DNA of 64,000 bases from Bombus terrestris. Lineage: Eukaryota; Arthropoda; Insecta; Hymenoptera; Apidae. The notes beneath the pieces are model-generated. The model saw only the letters and a list, made by a program, of their open reading frames with translations, ran no database searches and was not told where the DNA came from. A program made the position numbers and the translations under genes. This document shows, piece after piece, positions 60,901-64,000 of this stretch. Each line of letters opens with the position of its first letter. Position 1 is the stretch's first letter. The stretch is from the NCBI RefSeq assembly GCF_910591885.1, contig NC_063281.1, forward strand, positions 12,135,200 to 12,199,199. The letters run 5' to 3'.

Positions 60901-62943
60901 ACGCTAGTCGTAATGTTATACGAGCTTTTGTATACCTTCGTCATAGACCGTCACAGTTCACACAACCATCGGCCTACGCAATCCTCTAAATTATCGTTCC
61001 TTGTGAAGCGTTATAAAGGCAAAAACTTTTCAAGTTTTGCAAGAAAGATGGTAATCTGGCTCGTTGGACGCGTCTATCGTTTGCGATAAAGTCGCAAACA
61101 CGTTCTTGCGTTCCACTGTAACGAGAGACGGGCGACACCAACGCTTACGATCGCATACAGTGTCTCTACCCTTATCGAATTCCCGCACTCATCGTCTTGC
61201 CAATGATTCATCCATAACTTTATTACCGTAAACTGGCGTAATTCGGCGGCGAATTCCAATTTGGAAGAATGTCTTCGGCATTCGAGAAGCGTAACGGCGT
61301 CATCGGCGGGATTTTCAATTCGCGTCGGCGTTTTGAACGCGCGACGATACTAATTATTTAAACGGAAAATTGAAAATGACTCGTGTCGATGTTTTCTATA
61401 TATATTCTATACATAGATCGGTCGTATTTTCGTAGCACGAAAATTTTGGCTTTCCGCAGAATCGTCGTTCGAGTCTAATTGATTTGATCTTCAGAGTCCT
61501 CCGACAGAGATCGAGTTGCAAATTACGCACGTTGCATGTTTGTTTTAAACATCTATCTGGTAAAGACGAAACTCGAAACGACCGGTTTGTCGCAAAATCT
61601 TTTACTTCGCGATGGAAAAACGTTAAACTCGTTAATGATGGCCAACAGCTGGACTGCGTTGAATTCTGGCATTAAATACAAGTTACTGTCAATTTATAGC
61701 AAGAGGGAGGAAGACAGAGTTCTGTTCAGCATTTCGCTTCGATGACAAGACTCGACACGCGTCTACATCCAACGATTCGAGTGAACCCCATTAGCACACC
61801 CTTGGTGCTAAGCTCTCTGAAACCCCACGAGCACATAATAATAGCCTATAGAACAGGTACCACCATATGGTCTAGTCCTGCACCCCATTGTCAACACTAT
61901 AACCGATCTTATCGTCGACGTACGTGTGTACTCGAGGCTCAACAAGCGGAAAATTCATCTATATCGAGATGACACGTTGCCCATTTTTACCTCCAAATCA
62001 TCCTCAACGTCTGTATCTCTTTCGTTCGTGATTAGAGGAAACAGACCGACGCGCGATCGTTCTAAAATAACGTCAAGCCAAATAAGATCGTGGCTATCGT
62101 TTATATAAGCATCCGGATACTTTAGCCGATTTGTAGTAACAGCGAATGGATGCTGGTAAGATACATAAATTGGTAAGAAACTAGTGGCTAACTATTTATA
62201 GAAGATTAAACATTTATCCTCGTTGCATATAAAATTCATCCATGTATCTATCGTTTCCCATAGAAATTTTGATTAAACCTTCTAACATAAGCAAGTGCGC
62301 AAATACGTGGCGTCTTCTAAGCATCGGTGCGTATCGCTTGGAAGATCGTTCTCCAAATATTTTACTTAAACGTCCGAATCGATCGTGAAACAAGTGGGCG
62401 ACTCGAAACATACAGAATGGAAAGACGAGTGAATTCAGAGCGATACTCACCAACGGAAGAAGTAGCCCCGACGCTGCTCCTTCCAGGCGTCGCGGCTGGT
62501 GTCGGCGGGCTTGCTTCGAGACCCTGGTGAACCCCGTAAAGGCTGAAATCTTGTTCGTTCGAGCTCGTGCTGCTACACTTCCTCTTCTCTTGATTGTGAT
62601 TCAAGTGGAAGCTCTCGTTCTCGACGAGTCCGACGCCGAGCAAACCGAGATTCGGCCTCAGTTCGTCCATCAGCTTGTTTTGACCGCAGTTCGCAGCTGC
62701 CGCCGCGGAAAAGTTCAACTGCCTGCTAAAGATCGCAGGGAAGATGTTGAACTGCTGATGATCGAGGCTCAGGGCGGTCGTCGGGAGCGATGAACCGCCA
62801 CCGCCGCCGCCGCCGACGGAGGTGCCCCCGACGGAACCGACGCCGCCTGCACCGGGACCCCCGGTACCTCCAGACAGGTCGTTAGCCAGGGTGATGCCGG
62901 GTTGACCTTGTTGAGGTCTCTCGTACCAAGTGCTCCTGTTGTT
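45147..62943 (-). CDS. Paired-class homeobox transcription factor, Prop (Prophet of Pit-1)-like
   Basis: DNA-binding nuclear regulator. Exons on the minus strand: about 62943-62451 (5' limit uncertain; first in-frame ATG 62670), 58365-58238, 57322-57215, 47810-47628, 46541-46442, 45253-45147. Phases agree; counting from ATG 62670 gives 281 residues. The homeodomain (about 107-166) runs RRRHRTTFTQ, EQLAELESAF, AKSHYPDIYC, REELARSTKL, NEARIQVWFQ, NRRAKYRKQE: paired-like with Gln50. The C terminus DEWYNKSISALRMN to APMLQYQT is a conserved tail that resembles an OAR-type motif. From memory this matches the fly Prop-type gene CG32532. About 88 further codons upstream of ATG 62670 are open and look coding (Gly-rich, then FNIFPAIFSRQLNF), so the true start is probably in an exon farther upstream. 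The intron after exon 4 has a GC donor. Family call is strong; exact orthology is inference. Confidence 0.88.
46542..47627 (-). other. GC-AG intron in the Prop-like homeobox gene
   Basis: Exon 4 ends CCTCAG at 47628, followed by GCAAGT, the consensus for GC donors. The next exon (acceptor CATGTAG before 46541) starts ATG AGT ACG in phase 0, so only the cut after CAG keeps the conserved frame. A cut at the nearby GT would shift the frame of the conserved C terminus. Confidence 0.8.
48034..48060 (+). other. Potential G-quadruplex, plus strand
   Basis: Runs of G (five, four, then eleven) are separated by TGGC and AC, so four G-tracts are available on the plus strand. This is a sequence-pattern call only. 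Confidence 0.6.
48310..48338 (-). other. Potential G-quadruplex on the minus strand (C-tracts on plus)
   Basis: C-tracts of 5, 5, 5 and 3 are separated by TACCA, T and ATCCA. The minus strand therefore has four G-tracts with short loops. Confidence 0.55.
48501..48551. promoter_or_regulatory. CCAAT-CRE-CCAAT promoter-like module
   Basis: The palindromic NF-Y type box ATTGGCCAAT is at 48501-48510, a full CRE TGACGTCA at 48521-48528 and a second ATTGGCCAA at 48543-48551. They are almost evenly spaced and followed by pyrimidine-rich DNA. This is a typical core-proximal promoter arrangement, sitting inside the large homeobox intron. Which transcript it would drive is unknown. Confidence 0.5.
48620..48675. 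repeat. Imperfect (CA)n microsatellite
   Basis: CACACACA runs interrupted by GTACATA and GCACG lie just downstream of the CCAAT/CRE module. Confidence 0.85.
48885..48917. repeat. (TC)n tract (GAGA repeat on the minus strand)
   Basis: About 33 bases of nearly pure TC repeat. On the minus strand it is GAGAGAGA, the consensus of GAGA-factor-type binding sites. Confidence 0.9.
50729..50751. repeat. Poly(A) tract in homeobox intron
   Basis: A run of more than 20 A residues. No retrotransposed gene body is recognisable beside it, so it is listed only as simple sequence. Confidence 0.85.
52992..53169. repeat. Pentanucleotide (AGAGA/GAGAA)n satellite-like array
   Basis: About 35 copies of a GAGAA-type unit, with a few copies changed to AAAAG, make up nearly 180 bp. 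The 100-plus codon ORFs on both strands (Leu/Phe/Ser-rich on minus, Arg/Glu/Lys-rich on plus) are translations of the array, not genes. Confidence 0.95.
53321..53331 (+). promoter_or_regulatory. YY1/Pho-type site AAAATGGCGGC
   Basis: This is an exact match to the extended YY1/Pleiohomeotic core (GCCGCCATTTT on the minus strand), about 150 bp from the GAGAA array. A second GCCATTTT is at 48141-48148. Function is not shown by sequence alone. Confidence 0.4.
58366..62450 (-). other. Intron between first two recognised exons of the homeobox gene
   Basis: It is bounded by GTGAGT at 62450 and TTTCAG before 58365. I see no domain-bearing ORF inside. Composition is CpG-rich, with many TCGA/CGAT words. 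A pyrimidine-rich segment lies at about 60410-60475. Confidence 0.6.
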
Positions 62944-64000
62944 CTTTCACAACCTACCAAGACATCCTCCGTCGTTCCCCTTCTAGAGGCGGAACCACGA
63001 TCGATTTTTTCCGATCTTTCGCACTCTTCTCTTCTCTGTTTCCACGAAATCCTAAATTTTCCCGATTCCTCGATCCCTTCCAAGGGTCGATCCTGTTATA
63101 TAAATGTTCTAGAACAGGCGCGTCGTGCGCGTATCTTACTCGTCGACTCCTTCGACGTACGAGTCTCGCCTTCTAAGTCTCTTAACGCAGATTGATCATG
63201 ATTTTGAATACCAGATTCTTCGATTCTTTGCAGTGACGAATCCTGCGCTAAGGGAATTAGGAAATTCTCTCGACAGATCTACCGCGTATAAATTTTACGT
63301 TCTTGGATATAGACGAGAGTACATCCGACGAGGAAGGTTTGTCTTTGCAGCTTTCGAGTTTATTACGTGCTTCGAAGCTTCTCGCTTGGACGCGCCGAGA
63401 GATCGGTCCTTTCGACTTTGCTCGATCCCTTCCAGAGCGATCGTTCGTCGTTGCTTTTAGGGACGATCTTTCGTTCAGACGTCAGTCGTTACGTCTTTAA
63501 GCGATACGATTTTGTATATCGATGTTCGAATGGGAATTTTCAAACATCTACTGACATGTGTTTATGACGTTTCCAGCGTTCGATTCGATTCGCGAAATCA
63601 CATATTTACGTGACAACGCGGCGACTCGTTGGTGACTCGAAGCAACGATCGCGATGTTTACTTGCGAGCAAGAATTCAGAGGTACGTTCTCTATGACTTT
63701 AAAGTACACGTAGTCTCTGGTGGACGTAAGAGGTAACTTGGTAATCTTGGTAATTTTGGTAATTTTAGAAACAGTTATTTCCGTTCACACATATTCCAGA
63801 GTTTCACTTCTTTAACACAATATCGGCGACACTTTTCAGAAACTAATCTCGTTTCGATCGTGAATCCTTCCAATTCCAGCAATCGTTTGCCCAACGATTT
63901 TCACAGTTTTTTATCCTCAAGGTTGTAGCGTGTAAGAGTAATTGGGATCCTCGCTCGGTTTGCGAAATCATCCAGAAGTACACTAATTTCACGTTTGAAA
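62944..64000. other. Window end: probable upstream part of the homeobox gene; no certain exon
   Basis: Several overlapping ORFs on both strands are open because the sequence is G+C-richer here, but none has a recognisable domain. An ATG-bearing exon that could join the open frame at 62943 was not identified with a convincing donor, so it may lie beyond 64000. Confidence 0.35.

Noticed and set aside
62769..63083. 104-codon minus-strand ORF
   Set aside because: Overlaps the homeobox exon in another frame and ends in Pro/Ala repeats from the GGC-rich stretch; the competing frame continues into the homeodomain exons.

Overview
This is a nuclear window from an insect, most likely a hymenopteran and plausibly a bee. 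The support is spliceosomal genes with short GT-AG introns, a very AT-rich left two-thirds, abundant (TA)n/(CT)n microsatellites, and gene contents that match insect families (non-muscle myosin essential light chain, antizyme, acid sphingomyelinase, a Prop-type homeobox gene). I saw no bacterial, viral or organellar segment, no tRNA or rRNA gene and no CRISPR array. Most coding sequence here is in short exons that a simple ORF scan misses. I rebuilt seven complete or near-complete gene models by following splice sites and codon phase by eye.

Layout. 1-344 (+): 3' end of a zinc-finger gene resembling MEP-1. 2960-5732 (-): ornithine decarboxylase antizyme in four exons, with the diagnostic +1 frameshift site at 3659-3664. 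6626-8040 (-): non-muscle myosin essential light chain (Mlc-c), with a 28-nt microexon and a possible alternative first exon. 9105-15022 (-): a 16-exon WD40-SAM-U-box gene (WDSUB1 family) whose WD40 half is present twice, with matching exon phases. 16713-18650 (-): intronless PRC1/MAP65 (fascetto) cytokinesis gene. 20087-21361 (-): intronless secreted protein with two tandem AA10-type chitin-binding/LPMO-like domains. 21.4-33.5 kb: long AT-rich stretch without recognisable coding exons, probably the 5' region or first introns of the next gene. 33543-38715 (+): nine-exon acid sphingomyelinase. 38.7-45.1 kb: AT-rich, no coding. 45147-62.9 kb (-): Prop-like paired-class homeobox gene with a 9.4-kb intron that carries GC-rich, promoter-like and satellite-like elements. 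63-64 kb: probably its 5' part.

The genes are unrelated housekeeping and developmental functions rather than one pathway: polyamine feedback (antizyme), actomyosin contractility (Mlc-c), ubiquitin ligation (WDSUB1), spindle midzone bundling (PRC1), lysosomal/secreted sphingolipid breakdown (ASM), chitin-related extracellular protein (AA10-like), and transcriptional control (homeobox). Base composition changes near 45 kb: the homeobox locus is visibly richer in G+C and CpG than the left part.

The most unusual items are the duplicated propeller in the WDSUB1-like gene, the tandem AA10-like gene of possible horizontal origin, two GC-AG introns, a MITE-like inverted-repeat element, and an isolated GC-rich island with a 39-codon ORF at 19.4 kb.
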